A DNA stretch of 64,000 bases from Planosporangium thailandense (lineage in GTDB: Bacteria; Actinomycetota; Actinomycetes; Mycobacteriales; Micromonosporaceae). The DNA lies in the NCBI RefSeq assembly GCF_011947195.1, contig NZ_JAATVY010000011.1, forward strand, positions 124,001 through 188,000, read 5' to 3'. The notes beneath the pieces are model-generated. The model was not told the origin of the DNA, searched no databases, and saw only the letters and a program-made list of their open reading frames with translations. The stretch's first letter is position 1. Each line of letters begins with the position of its first letter. A program made the position numbers and the translations under genes. This document shows positions 1 through 7,522 of the stretch, piece by piece.

Positions 1-329
1 TCACGCCGGCCCTGTGGCGGGAGGAGGTGTTCGGCCCGGTCCTCGCGGTGGTCCGCGCCGAGTCCGCGCAGCACGCGTTGCACCTGGCGAACGACACCGA
101 GTTCGGGCTGTCCGGAGCTATCTTCACCAACGACCTCGACGCGGTGATGGCCGCCATCGACCACTTCGAGGTGGGCGTCCTGCACGTCAACTCGGAGACG
201 GCCGGCGCGGACCCGCACGTGCCGTTCGGCGGCATCAAACAGAGTGGCCTCGGCCCCAAGGAGCAGGGGCGGGCGGCGCGCGAGTTCTTCACGCACTCCA
301 AGACCGTCTACCTGCGCCCAGCACGTTGA
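1..329 (+). CDS. Aldehyde dehydrogenase, C-terminal part (cut by window edge)
   Basis: This is the last ~108 residues of an NAD(P)-dependent aldehyde dehydrogenase; the reading frame is open from base 3 and the start lies outside the window. The visible part carries the family's C-terminal signatures: EEVFGPVLAV near the left edge, an AIFTNDLDAVMAA helix region, and PFGGIKQSGLGPKEQG, the loop near the substrate channel and oligomer interface. The catalytic Cys and Glu are upstream and cannot be checked. It ends 31 nt before the ThDP-dependent enzyme on the same strand, so the two are probably cotranscribed. A decarboxylase that makes an aldehyde followed by an aldehyde oxidase is a common pairing. 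Substrate unknown. Confidence 0.93.
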   Translation, partial: TPALWREEVFGPVLAVVRAESAQHALHLANDTEFGLSGAIFTNDLDAVMAAIDHFEVGVLHVNSETAGADPHVPFGGIKQSGLGPKEQGRAAREFFTHSKTVYLRPAR

Positions 330-360
330 CGTCCACCGCACGAGACGGGAGAGGCTACTA

Positions 361-1986
361 ATGGATTCAGACGTCCCGGTCGCACGCCGCATCCTCGAAG
401 CGTTGGCGGCTGCCAACGTCGAAACCGTGTTCGGGCTGCCCGGCGTGCACAACCTCGCGTTCTGGCGGGAGGCGGGAGAGGGCCTGCCGGCCATCGTCGG
501 CGTCCGGCACGAACAGACGGCGGTGTACGCCGCCGACGGGCTCGCCCGCGCGTCCGGCGGGCTGGGCGTGGCGCTCACCACGACCGGCCCGGGCGCGGCG
601 AACGCGGCCGGCGCGTTCGGTGAAGCCGCCGCCTCGGGCTCCCCGGTCCTGCTCATCGCCAGCGAGATCTCGACCCGATACGCGAAGCCGGGCGTGAAGC
701 GTGGCGTCCTGCACGAGAGCCGCGACCAGGCCGCGATCTTCGAGCCACTGGCCAAAGCCGTGTTCCGCCCACGTACCGCCGAGGAGGTCTCGGCGGCGGT
801 GGGCGAGGCGATCCGCGCCGCGATGACCAGCCCCCGCGGGCCGGTCTACCTGGACGTCCCGACGGACCTCCTCGATGCCCCGGCGCCCGCGGTACGCGCC
901 CTGGCACTCGCGCCGGTCGAGCCGCCGGCGGACCAGGTGGAGGAGTTGGCCGAGGCGATCGGCCAGGCCCAGCGGGTCGTGATCTGGGCCGGCGGCGGCG
1001 TCGTCCAGGCGGACGCGGGTGATGCGCTGAGCCGGCTGGCCCGCGCGCTCGCCGCGCCGGTCGTCACGACCTACACCGCACGTGGAATCCTGCCCCCCGA
1101 GCACGAATGTCTGGTCGGCCTGCCGCCGCACGAGCCCGAGGTCGCCCGCCTCATCGCCGAGGCGGACCTGCTGCTCGTCGTGGGCTCCGACCTTGACGGG
1201 ATGATGACGCGCAACTGGCAGATGCCGGTTCCGGATCGGATCGCGATCGTCAACTGCGCGGCGGAGGACCTGTCCAAGAACTACCAGCCGGCCGTGGCGG
1301 TCCTCGGTGACGCCCGGATCACCCTCGAACGGCTGCTGGATCTCCTGCCCGACGGTGCGCGCGACCTGCCGGACCTGGCGGCGCTGCGGCGTACCCTCCA
1401 CGACCGGCTCGGCGCGGACGGGCGCAACGAGGAGCCGCTGCGATTCCTGGCTACGGTGAACGGCGTGCTCGCCCCGGACACTCCGGTGGTGGCGGACATG
1501 GCCATCCCGGGGTACTGGTTCGGCGGGTACGGTGCGGTGTCGCAACCTCGGCGGCTGCAGTACCCCGTGGGCTGGGGCACGCTCGGCTACGCGCTGCCGG
1601 CGTCCATCGGCGCGGCGGTCGCCCAGGCCGGCCCGGTGCTCGCCATCTGCGGCGACGGCGGCATCATGTTCGCCCTCGGTGAGCTGGCGACGATCGCGCA
1701 GGAACGGCTTCCGGTCACCGTCCTGCTCGTCGACGACGGTGGGTACGGCATGCTGCGTTTCGACCAGGACCACGCGGGTGACCCGCATCGCGGCGTCGAC
1801 CTGCTCGCACCGGACTGGGCCCAGTTGGCCCAGTCGTTCGGGATCGCCGCCGCCGTGGTCCAGGGGGTCGGCGAGGATCTCCGGCGGGCGCTCCAGGACG
1901 CGATCGGAAGCAAGGAGCCACGGCTGGTGGTGTGCCAGGCATCGATGATCCCGCCCCGGACGACGTCTCCCCGGTGGTTCGAGTGA
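361..1986 (+). CDS. Thiamine diphosphate-dependent enzyme (acetolactate synthase / benzoylformate decarboxylase type)
   Basis: A 541-residue ThDP enzyme with the usual three-domain layout: N-terminal PYR domain, central domain and C-terminal PP domain. The catalytic Glu that activates the cofactor is residue 51 in GVRHEQTA. The ThDP/Mg-binding motif begins near residue 431 (CGDGGIMFALGELATIAQE). The ATG at 361 is chosen over an earlier in-frame start because a purine-rich GGGAGAGG sits just upstream and family homology begins there. The family covers acetolactate synthases, sulfoacetaldehyde acetyltransferases and 2-oxoacid decarboxylases; sequence alone does not separate them. No small regulatory subunit lies next to it, which argues against a biosynthetic acetolactate synthase. 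The stop overlaps the start of the CoA-transferase gene (GTGA). Confidence 0.9.
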   Translation: MDSDVPVARRILEALAAANVETVFGLPGVHNLAFWREAGEGLPAIVGVRHEQTAVYAADGLARASGGLGVALTTTGPGAANAAGAFGEAAASGSPVLLIASEISTRYAKPGVKRGVLHESRDQAAIFEPLAKAVFRPRTAEEVSAAVGEAIRAAMTSPRGPVYLDVPTDLLDAPAPAVRALALAPVEPPADQVEELAEAIGQAQRVVIWAGGGVVQADAGDALSRLARALAAPVVTTYTARGILPPEHECLVGLPPHEPEVARLIAEADLLLVVGSDLDGMMTRNWQMPVPDRIAIVNCAAEDLSKNYQPAVAVLGDARITLERLLDLLPDGARDLPDLAALRRTLHDRLGADGRNEEPLRFLATVNGVLAPDTPVVADMAIPGYWFGGYGAVSQPRRLQYPVGWGTLGYALPASIGAAVAQAGPVLAICGDGGIMFALGELATIAQERLPVTVLLVDDGGYGMLRFDQDHAGDPHRGVDLLAPDWAQLAQSFGIAAAVVQGVGEDLRRALQDAIGSKEPRLVVCQASMIPPRTTSPRWFE

Positions 1987-3125
1987 CCGGCCCGCTCGAC
2001 GGTCTCGTCGTCGCCGACTTCTCCCGGGTGCTCGCGGCACCGATGGCGACCATGCTGCTCGGCGACCTCGGCGCGGACGTCATCAAGGTGGAGCGGCCGG
2101 ACGGCGGGGACGACTCGAGGGCGTGGGGGCCGCCGTTCGCCCAGGACGAGAGCACCTACTTCCTCACCGCCAACCGCAACAAGCGCAGCATCGCCCTCGA
2201 CCTGTCGAGCGACGAGGGCCGGAAGGTGGCGCTGGCCCTGATCGACCGGGCCGACGTGCTGGTGGAGAACTTCCGCCCGGGCACGATGGCGCGGTTGGGT
2301 CTGGGCTACGAGGAGCTGTCCGCCCGAAACGTCCGCCTCATCTACTGTTCGGTCTCCGGCTTCGGGCAGGGCAAGGGCGCCCGGCTCGCCGGCTACGACT
2401 TCCTCGTGCAGGCCGTCGGGGGGCTGATGAGCGTCACCGGCCAGCCGGACGGTCCGCCCACGAAGGTCGGTGTCGCGCTGGTCGATGTGCTGAGCGGCCT
2501 GCACGCCACGATCGGCATCCTCGCCGCGCTGGAGGAGCGCCGCCGGACCGGTCGCGGGCAGCGGGTCGAGGTGAACCTGCTGTCGTCGTTGCTCGCCAGC
2601 ATGGTGAACCAGGCATCGGCGTACCTGAGCGCCGGGGTCGTACCGCGGGCGCTCGGCAACCGGCACCCGAGCATCGCGCCGTACGAGGCGCTGAACGTCG
2701 GTGACCACACGCTCGTCGTCGCCGTCGGCAACGACCGCCAGTTCGCTGCCATGTGCCGTATCCTTGGCCGTCCGGAGTTGTCCGAGGATCGGCGGTACGC
2801 CAGCAACGCCGACCGGGTCGCCAACCGTGGTGACCTCGTCGCGGAGCTCGAGCGGCTGCTGAGCGGGCGGGACGTCGAGCAGGTGGTGGCGGAGCTCGTC
2901 GACGCCGGGGTGCCGGCCGGCGTGGTCAACGACCTCGCGGCGGCGTTCCAGCTCGCGCGGGACCTCGGTTTGGAGCCGTCGTTCACCATGCAGTTCGACG
3001 GTGGGGAAGTGGGGCAGGTGGCACACCCGATCCACTACTCCGGCGCCGGGGTATCGTACCGGCGCCCGCCACCGCGTCTTGGACAACATACCGACGAAGT
3101 GCTCCACTGGCTGGGCATACGGTAG
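1983..3125 (+). CDS. Family III CoA-transferase (CaiB/BaiF)
   Basis: A 380-residue CaiB/BaiF CoA-transferase, which moves CoA between carboxylic acids through an aspartyl-CoA thioester. The N-terminus (GPLDGLVVADFSRVLAAP) and the Rossmann-like stretch GDLGADVIKVERP are typical. The expected catalytic Asp is about residue 168 in ALVDVLSGLHA, very close to the position in formyl-CoA transferase. I start at GTG 1983, overlapping the preceding stop by four bases; an in-frame GTG at 1932 would give a 17-residue extension overlapping the ThDP gene by 55 nt. Together with the acyl-CoA dehydrogenase and hydroxyacyl-CoA dehydrogenase in the region it suggests activation of a carboxylate for beta-oxidation-like steps. 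Donor and acceptor unknown. Confidence 0.92.
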   Translation: MTGPLDGLVVADFSRVLAAPMATMLLGDLGADVIKVERPDGGDDSRAWGPPFAQDESTYFLTANRNKRSIALDLSSDEGRKVALALIDRADVLVENFRPGTMARLGLGYEELSARNVRLIYCSVSGFGQGKGARLAGYDFLVQAVGGLMSVTGQPDGPPTKVGVALVDVLSGLHATIGILAALEERRRTGRGQRVEVNLLSSLLASMVNQASAYLSAGVVPRALGNRHPSIAPYEALNVGDHTLVVAVGNDRQFAAMCRILGRPELSEDRRYASNADRVANRGDLVAELERLLSGRDVEQVVAELVDAGVPAGVVNDLAAAFQLARDLGLEPSFTMQFDGGEVGQVAHPIHYSGAGVSYRRPPPRLGQHTDEVLHWLGIR

Positions 3126-3155
3126 TCCGAGCTTTTGTCGACGAGGGAGTTGATC

Positions 3156-3815
3156 GTGGCTTTCAAGCGGCCGCCCACCGCCCAGGAGGCGGTCCTTGAG
3201 GAGTTGCGCCGCGCCATCCTGGCCGGCGAGCTCAAGCCGGGGACGCAGATCGTGCAGGACGCGTTCGCCGAACGGCTGGGGCTGAGCCGGGTGCCGGTGC
3301 GGGAGGCGCTCAAGATCCTCGAGGGTGAGGGGCAGGTGCGGTACTCCCCGCACCACGGGTACTTCGTGACCGAGCTCGATGTCAACGAGCTGCTGGAGAT
3401 CTACCGCATCCGTGAGCTGCTGGAGTCCGAGGCCGTGCGGCTGTCGGTTCCGCTGCTGGGCGACGAGGACCTGGCCCGGCTGGAGCAGGCGATCGAGGAC
3501 ATGGCCGAGGCCAGCGGCCGCAAGGACATCGTCGCCCTCACCGCGGCCAACCGGCGGTTCCATTTCTCGCTGTTCGAGCCGTCCGGCATGCACCGCATGG
3601 TGCGCCTGATCCGGCAGCTGTGGGACTCGTCCGACCCGTACCGGTCGCTCTACTTCGGTGAGCCCGTGCACCGCGACGCGGTGGACCGCGAGCACCGGCA
3701 GATCCTGAAGGCGGCGCGCCGGCGCGACAGCGAGGGCCTCGTCCACCTGCTCGACGAGCACCGCAGCCACGCCATAGACGAGCTGAAGAAGATCCTCGGC
3801 GAGGAGGCGTCGTGA
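3156..3815 (+). CDS. GntR-family transcriptional regulator, FCD subfamily
   Basis: A 219-residue regulator: winged helix-turn-helix at roughly residues 10-75 (RAILAGELKPGTQI, ERLGLSRVPVREALKILEGE) followed by an all-helical FCD ligand domain. The FCD metal/ligand residues appear in LLESEAVRL, in the histidine of NRRFHFSLF and in the REHRQIL segment. FCD regulators usually sense small organic acids or aromatic compounds and repress the neighbouring catabolic genes. GTG 3156 is preferred over the TTG at 3135 because a GAGGGAG ribosome site lies ~6 nt upstream. It is the only regulator in the 17-kb catabolic island, so it is the likely controller of the promoters at 6120-6179 and 11348-11382. 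Its 3' end lies in a short tandem duplication (see 3799-3843). Confidence 0.92.
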   Translation: MAFKRPPTAQEAVLEELRRAILAGELKPGTQIVQDAFAERLGLSRVPVREALKILEGEGQVRYSPHHGYFVTELDVNELLEIYRIRELLESEAVRLSVPLLGDEDLARLEQAIEDMAEASGRKDIVALTAANRRFHFSLFEPSGMHRMVRLIRQLWDSSDPYRSLYFGEPVHRDAVDREHRQILKAARRRDSEGLVHLLDEHRSHAIDELKKILGEEAS

Positions 3816-3843
3816 CGCCCAAGCGAGGAGGCGTCGTGACGCC
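3799..3843. repeat. 21-bp direct repeat, 24-nt period, over a stop/start junction
   Basis: Bases 3799-3819 and 3823-3843 are identical over 21 positions. Each copy contains an AGGAGG ribosome site and a GTGA stop/start overlap. The period is a multiple of three, so the downstream frame is kept and the Rid gene now has two equally good GTG starts (3812 and 3836). Confidence 0.9.
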
Positions 3844-4297
3844 GAAGGAGGCGCTCGCCCAACTCGGCTACGCGCTGTCCGAGCCGCTCGCGCCGAGGGG
3901 CAGATACGCCGTGACCCGCGAGCACGGTGGCACGCTGTGGGTATCGGGGCACACCGGCCGGGGCCCGGACGGTCTGCGGGTGCGAGGGACCGTCGGGGTC
4001 GACGTCACGGTGGCGGAGGCGGTCGAGGAAGCCCGACGGGCCGCCGTCAACCTGCTGTCCGCGGTCGAGGCGGCCGTCGGGCTCGACCGGGTCGAGTGCA
4101 TTCTGCACCTGCGTGGCTACGTTCGCGCCGACCCGTCCTTCACCGAACATCCGGCGGTGGTCGATGGGGCGTCGCACCTGCTGGCCGAGGTGCTGGGCGA
4201 CCGGGGAGCGGCCGCGCGCACCGCGGTCGGTGTCGCATCGCTCCCCGGTGGCGCCGCGGTGGAACTAGAGATGGTCGTCGCGCTCCGCCCGGAATGA
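3836..4297 (+). CDS. RidA/YjgF/Rid-family protein
   Basis: A 153-residue Rid protein (161 if started at GTG 3812, which overlaps the GntR stop). Rid proteins hydrolyse reactive enamine/imine intermediates to ketones plus ammonia. Family features are the GTLWVSGHTGRGPDG segment near the N-terminus, VNLLSAVEAAVGLDRV, and the C-terminal RTAVGVASLP...AAVELEMV block, in which the Arg and Glu correspond to the carboxylate-binding and water-activating residues of active RidA. Coupled to the GntR gene and near an amidohydrolase and an LLM oxygenase, it probably clears an aminoacrylate-like product of an N-compound pathway. Its 3' end overlaps the convergent CoxG-like gene by 33 nt. Either GTG could be the start, because the ribosome site is duplicated. 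Confidence 0.88.
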   Translation: MTPKEALAQLGYALSEPLAPRGRYAVTREHGGTLWVSGHTGRGPDGLRVRGTVGVDVTVAEAVEEARRAAVNLLSAVEAAVGLDRVECILHLRGYVRADPSFTEHPAVVDGASHLLAEVLGDRGAAARTAVGVASLPGGAAVELEMVVALRPE

Positions 4298-4906
4298 CCT
4301 GGCCCGGCGCCTGCGCGCCAACCGCACCAGCGACCAGACGAACAGCGCCGTCGCGGCAGCGGCGACGACCGGTGGCAGGAGCAACCGCGCACCGGCGAGG
4401 CCCAGCACGTCGAGGGCCTCGTCCTCCGGCGCGGCGGCCGGGGCGACCGGCGCCTCTGCCTTGTCGTCGAGCACGGTCGCGCGTAGCCGGGTGACGAACT
4501 GGTCGATGAGGCGTCCGCTGATGTCGACCATCGCCTTCTGGCCCAGTTGGGCGACCTTGCCGGTGAGGCCGAGTTCGGTCGCGACCCGGACGAGCGTCAG
4601 GTCGCCGTCGGGTCGCAGGGTCACCGTGATGACGGCTTCAGCGTTGCCCTGCCCTCTGACGTCCTGGCCGGCCGCCGACACCACGAAACGCCCCGCCGTG
4701 CGGTCCTGCTCCCTCATGCGGGCCACGCCGCGGTACTGCACCAGGATCGGGCCCACCTTGATCTTGACCGTTCCCTGGTATTCGTCGCCGGACGCCGACT
4801 CGAGCGCGGCGCCGGGCATGCACGGCGCGATCCGCTCGAGGTCGGTCAGGACCGCCCAGGCGCGGTCGACGTCTACGGGGACGTGGAAGGTGTTGTCGAG
4901 TTGCAC
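4265..4906 (-). CDS. CoxG-like SRPBCC protein with C-terminal membrane anchor
   Basis: A 213-residue protein of the SRPBCC (START-like) fold, close to carbon monoxide dehydrogenase subunit G. The N-terminus NTFHVPVDVDRAWAVLTD and the CMPGAALES motif are typical of CoxG. Residues ~1-145 form the domain; an acidic/Ala-rich linker follows, then one hydrophobic helix (PPVVAAAATALFVWSLV) and a basic tail, so the protein is probably membrane-anchored. CoxG-type proteins recruit or assist molybdenum hydroxylases at the membrane. This fits the CoxL/M/S homologues at 7519-11284, although it is on the opposite strand, 11 nt downstream of the acyl-CoA dehydrogenase gene. It may act as a hydrophobic-ligand carrier or as a membrane recruitment factor. 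Confidence 0.88.
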   Translation of the reverse strand: MQLDNTFHVPVDVDRAWAVLTDLERIAPCMPGAALESASGDEYQGTVKIKVGPILVQYRGVARMREQDRTAGRFVVSAAGQDVRGQGNAEAVITVTLRPDGDLTLVRVATELGLTGKVAQLGQKAMVDISGRLIDQFVTRLRATVLDDKAEAPVAPAAAPEDEALDVLGLAGARLLLPPVVAAAATALFVWSLVRLARRRRARSFRAERDDHL

Positions 4907-4916
4907 GGCTGACCTT

Positions 4917-6104
4917 TCAGCGGTAGGCCGGGATGCCGGTGAGGGCCTGGCCCAGGACCAGGGTGTGGATCTCGCTGGTGCCCTCGTAGGTGAGCACCGA
5001 CTCCAGGTTGTTCATGTGACGCATCACCGGGTACTCGAGGCTGATCCCGTTGGCGCCCAGGATGGTGCGGGCCTCCCGCGCGATCTTCAAGGCCTCCCGG
5101 ACGTTGTTGAGCTTGCCGACGCTCACCTGCTCCGGGCGCAGCTGTCCGGCGTCCTTGAGTCGGCCGATGTGGAGCGCGAGCAGCAGGCCCTTCTCGAGTT
5201 CCAGGCTCATGTCGACGAGCTTCTGCTGGGTGAGCTGGAATCCGGCGATCGGCCGTCCGAACTGGACGCGGTTCTTGGCGTACTCCAGCGCTGATTCGAA
5301 GCAGGAGCGGGCCGCTCCCATCGCACCCCAGAGGATGCCGTAACGCGCCTCGTTCAGGCATGACAGAGGCCCGCGCAGACCGCGTACGTTCGGCAGCATC
5401 GCGGCTGCGGGCAGCCGGCAGTCGTCGAGTACCAGTTCCCCGGTCACCGAGGCGCGCAGCGACAGCTTCCGGTGGATCTCGTGCGCGGTGAACCCGGGAG
5501 TGCCGCGTGGGACGATGAAGCCGCGGATCCCGTCGTCGGTACGCGCCCACACGACCGCGACGTCGGCGATGCTCCCATTGGTGATCCACATCTTGGAGCC
5601 GTTGAGGATCCAGTCGCTGCCGTCCCGCGTCGCCCGGGTCGCCATGTTGGCGGGGTCGCTGCCGAAGTCGGGCTCGGTCAGGCCGAAGCAGCCGATCGCC
5701 TCACCGCTGGCCATCCGGGGCAGCCACTCCTGCTTCTGCTCCTCGGAACCGTGCTTGTGGATCGCCGACATCGCGAGCGACCCCTGTACGGACACGAAGC
5801 TGCGCAGTCCGCTGTCGGCGGCCTCGAGCTCCAGGCAGGCCAGGCCGTAGGCGACCGCCGACATGCCCGCGCAGCCGTACCCGTCCAGGTGCATGCCGAG
5901 CAGCCCGAGGGCCCCGAACTGCCGGCCGAGGTCCCGGGGGATCGCGCCGCGCTCGTACCAGTCCGGCACGTCGGGGAGCAGTTTGTCCCGGACGAAGTCG
6001 CGGACGGTCTGCTGCACCATCCGCTCCTCCTCGGACAGGAGGGCGGTCATTCCGAGCAGGTCGGAGGTGCCAGCCGTCGAGGTGGTGGTTGCTGTCGTCC
6101 CCAT
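4917..6104 (-). CDS. Acyl-CoA dehydrogenase, glutaryl-CoA dehydrogenase-like
   Basis: A 395-residue FAD-dependent acyl-CoA dehydrogenase. It shows the FAD/substrate motif CFGLTEPDFGSDP, KMWITNGSIADVAVVWA and, near the C-terminus, TYEGTSEIHTLVLGQALTG. In the last, the Glu after Tyr matches the catalytic base of glutaryl-CoA dehydrogenase, and NRVQFGRPIAGFQLTQQKL is also glutaryl-CoA-dehydrogenase-like. Glutaryl-CoA itself or another dicarboxylyl-CoA is therefore a candidate substrate. The start at 6104 has a GAAAGAGG ribosome site four bases upstream; an upstream in-frame ATG at 6119 has none. It is divergent from the LLM gene and shares the operator-bearing region 6105-6179. Glutaryl-CoA is a known end product of some aromatic and heterocyclic pathways, which fits the surroundings. 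Confidence 0.9.
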   Translation of the reverse strand: MGTTATTTSTAGTSDLLGMTALLSEEERMVQQTVRDFVRDKLLPDVPDWYERGAIPRDLGRQFGALGLLGMHLDGYGCAGMSAVAYGLACLELEAADSGLRSFVSVQGSLAMSAIHKHGSEEQKQEWLPRMASGEAIGCFGLTEPDFGSDPANMATRATRDGSDWILNGSKMWITNGSIADVAVVWARTDDGIRGFIVPRGTPGFTAHEIHRKLSLRASVTGELVLDDCRLPAAAMLPNVRGLRGPLSCLNEARYGILWGAMGAARSCFESALEYAKNRVQFGRPIAGFQLTQQKLVDMSLELEKGLLLALHIGRLKDAGQLRPEQVSVGKLNNVREALKIAREARTILGANGISLEYPVMRHMNNLESVLTYEGTSEIHTLVLGQALTGIPAYR

Positions 6105-6179
6105 CGGACCTCTTTCCATCGCGTTTGCGCACTGCTACGTTTACTCTGTATATCGGATCCAATCCCAGGAGGCTAGTCG
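6105..6179. promoter_or_regulatory. Divergent promoter region with GntR-operator candidate (6146-6163)
   Basis: This 75-bp gap lies between the divergent acyl-CoA dehydrogenase and LLM genes. Bases 6146-6163 read on the minus strand as ATTGGATCCGATATACAG. They share TTGGATNCNNTAT with the promoter at 11361-11378, which contains the perfect palindrome GATACAGTATC. A weak plus-strand promoter (TTGCGC 6125-6130, TGTATA 6147-6152) overlaps it. AGGAGG at 6167-6172 is the ribosome site of the LLM gene. That the local GntR regulator binds here is inference. Confidence 0.5.
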
Positions 6180-7172
6180 ATGCTCAGTAAGGGCGTAGGG
6201 CTGTTCCCGACAGAACCGGTCGGAATGATGCGCGAGTACACCCAACTGGCTGAGTCGCTGGGCTACGACAACGTCTGGTTCGGCGACTCGCAGAACATCT
6301 GGCGCGAGTCGTCGATCACGATGGGCGCCGCCGCGGTCGGCACGGAGCGCGTCGTCTTCGGAACCGGCGTCACGAACGCGGTCACCCGGCACCGGTCACT
6401 GCTCGCGTCGACGTGGGCGACGCTCGCTGAGTTCACCGGCGGTCGCGTCGCGCTGGGTATCGGCACCGGGGACTCCTCGTTGCGCACCATGGGGCTCAAG
6501 CCGCTGAAGCTGGCCGAACTGGAGCAGGCCGTGGCCGAGCTGCGCGCGTTGTTCCGCGGCGAGTCCGTGGTGGAGCCGAACAGTGGCGCGGAGTTCCACC
6601 TCAACTACCTGTCGGGACCCGTCAACATCCCGATCTACATCGCGGCGTCCGCACCGAAGATCCTGCACCTCTCCGGCCGTATCGCCGACGGCGTCGTCGT
6701 CCTCGTCGGCACGGCGCCCCACTTCATCGAGGCGGCGCTCAAGCAGATCGAGGCCGGTGCGAAGGAGAGCGGCCGCACCCTCAAAGACCTCCACATCGTG
6801 CTTTGGACCCCGACCGCGATCAATGAAGACCCGGTGGAGGCGCACGACCTGGTCCGTGCACACGTGTCCCGGGTGGTCATCCGGCCGCTGCCGGCCGAAG
6901 TGTCACCGCACCTGCAGACGGTCGTCGACCGCATCCGCGAGGAGTACGACTACTACCACCACATGGACACCGAGGCCGACCACGCCGACCTCGTACCCGA
7001 CGAGCTCGTCGACCTGTTCGCCCTCGCCGGTACGCCCGATGACTGTCGCGAGCGGCTGAAGGAGATCGCGAAGCTGGGCGTGGACCAGGTTTCGATCGTG
7101 CCCTTCGTACGGCCCGGCCAGAGCCGGGCGGGGACGATCCGGACATTCGCCGAGATCGCCGACAGCATCTGA
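6180..7172 (+). CDS. LLM-class flavin/F420-dependent oxidoreductase
   Basis: A 330-residue luciferase-like (LLM) TIM-barrel enzyme of the F420-dependent methylenetetrahydromethanopterin-reductase-like branch. Recognisable segments are EYTQLAESLGYDNVWFGDS near the start, GTGVTNAVTRHRSLLAS (beta3/alpha3, containing the nonprolyl-cis-type turn region), GGRVALGIGTGDSS and PIYIAASAPKILHLSGRIADG. The ATG has a strong AGGAGG eight bases upstream. Family members use FMNH2 with O2 or F420 for hydride transfer. An F420H2:NADP oxidoreductase gene lies 8.5 kb downstream in the same block (15714-16409) and no flavin reductase is visible, so I favour F420. The role is probably oxidation or reduction of the pathway's ring or carbonyl intermediate. 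Confidence 0.87.
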   Translation: MLSKGVGLFPTEPVGMMREYTQLAESLGYDNVWFGDSQNIWRESSITMGAAAVGTERVVFGTGVTNAVTRHRSLLASTWATLAEFTGGRVALGIGTGDSSLRTMGLKPLKLAELEQAVAELRALFRGESVVEPNSGAEFHLNYLSGPVNIPIYIAASAPKILHLSGRIADGVVVLVGTAPHFIEAALKQIEAGAKESGRTLKDLHIVLWTPTAINEDPVEAHDLVRAHVSRVVIRPLPAEVSPHLQTVVDRIREEYDYYHHMDTEADHADLVPDELVDLFALAGTPDDCRERLKEIAKLGVDQVSIVPFVRPGQSRAGTIRTFAEIADSI

Positions 7173-7225
7173 TCCACCAGCTGCTCGTTAGAGCGATGCG
7201 AATGCCGAGCGCAGAGGGAGGCTCC

Positions 7226-7522
7226 GTGACACGCGTGGAGATCCTGAGGGACACCAGCAAATTCCCGCCACCAGGTGCGGCTGTTCCGGGCGCCCCTCCC
7301 GCGCTGGACTCCGACCCGCCCACGGCGACCGTGCGGCCCGCGCCGTCGCCCACACCCGCCGCGCCGGTCGACAGTGCAACGCCCGAGCCGGCCGGCGGGG
7401 CGGCGCTTCCCGTCGATCTCAGCGACCCACGGGTGCTCTACGGCGTCTCGGGCGTGCTCGTCGCCGCCGCGGGAATCGTGGAGTACTGGGGACGCCGGCA
7501 CTTCCGGGCGGTACGGCGGTGA
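7226..7522 (+). CDS. Small Pro/Ala-rich protein with one membrane helix, function unknown
   Basis: A 98-residue protein started at GTG 7226, with GGGAGG seven bases upstream. Residues ~10-60 are Pro/Ala-rich and probably disordered. One membrane helix follows (VLYGVSGVLVAAAGIVEYWG), and the protein ends with a basic tail (RRHFRAVRR). I know no family for it. Its stop overlaps the start of the molybdenum hydroxylase large subunit gene by four bases (GTGA), so the two are translationally coupled. The layout of flexible linker, helix and basic tail mirrors the C-terminal end of the nearby CoxG-like protein. A role in tethering the hydroxylase to the membrane is plausible but unproven. Confidence 0.72.
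   Translation: MTRVEILRDTSKFPPPGAAVPGAPPALDSDPPTATVRPAPSPTPAAPVDSATPEPAGGAALPVDLSDPRVLYGVSGVLVAAAGIVEYWGRRHFRAVRR

Noticed and set aside
1587..3770. Long minus-strand frame of 727 codons
   Set aside because: It is antisense to the CoA-transferase and GntR genes, His/Arg-rich and without any recognisable domain; a GC-driven shadow.
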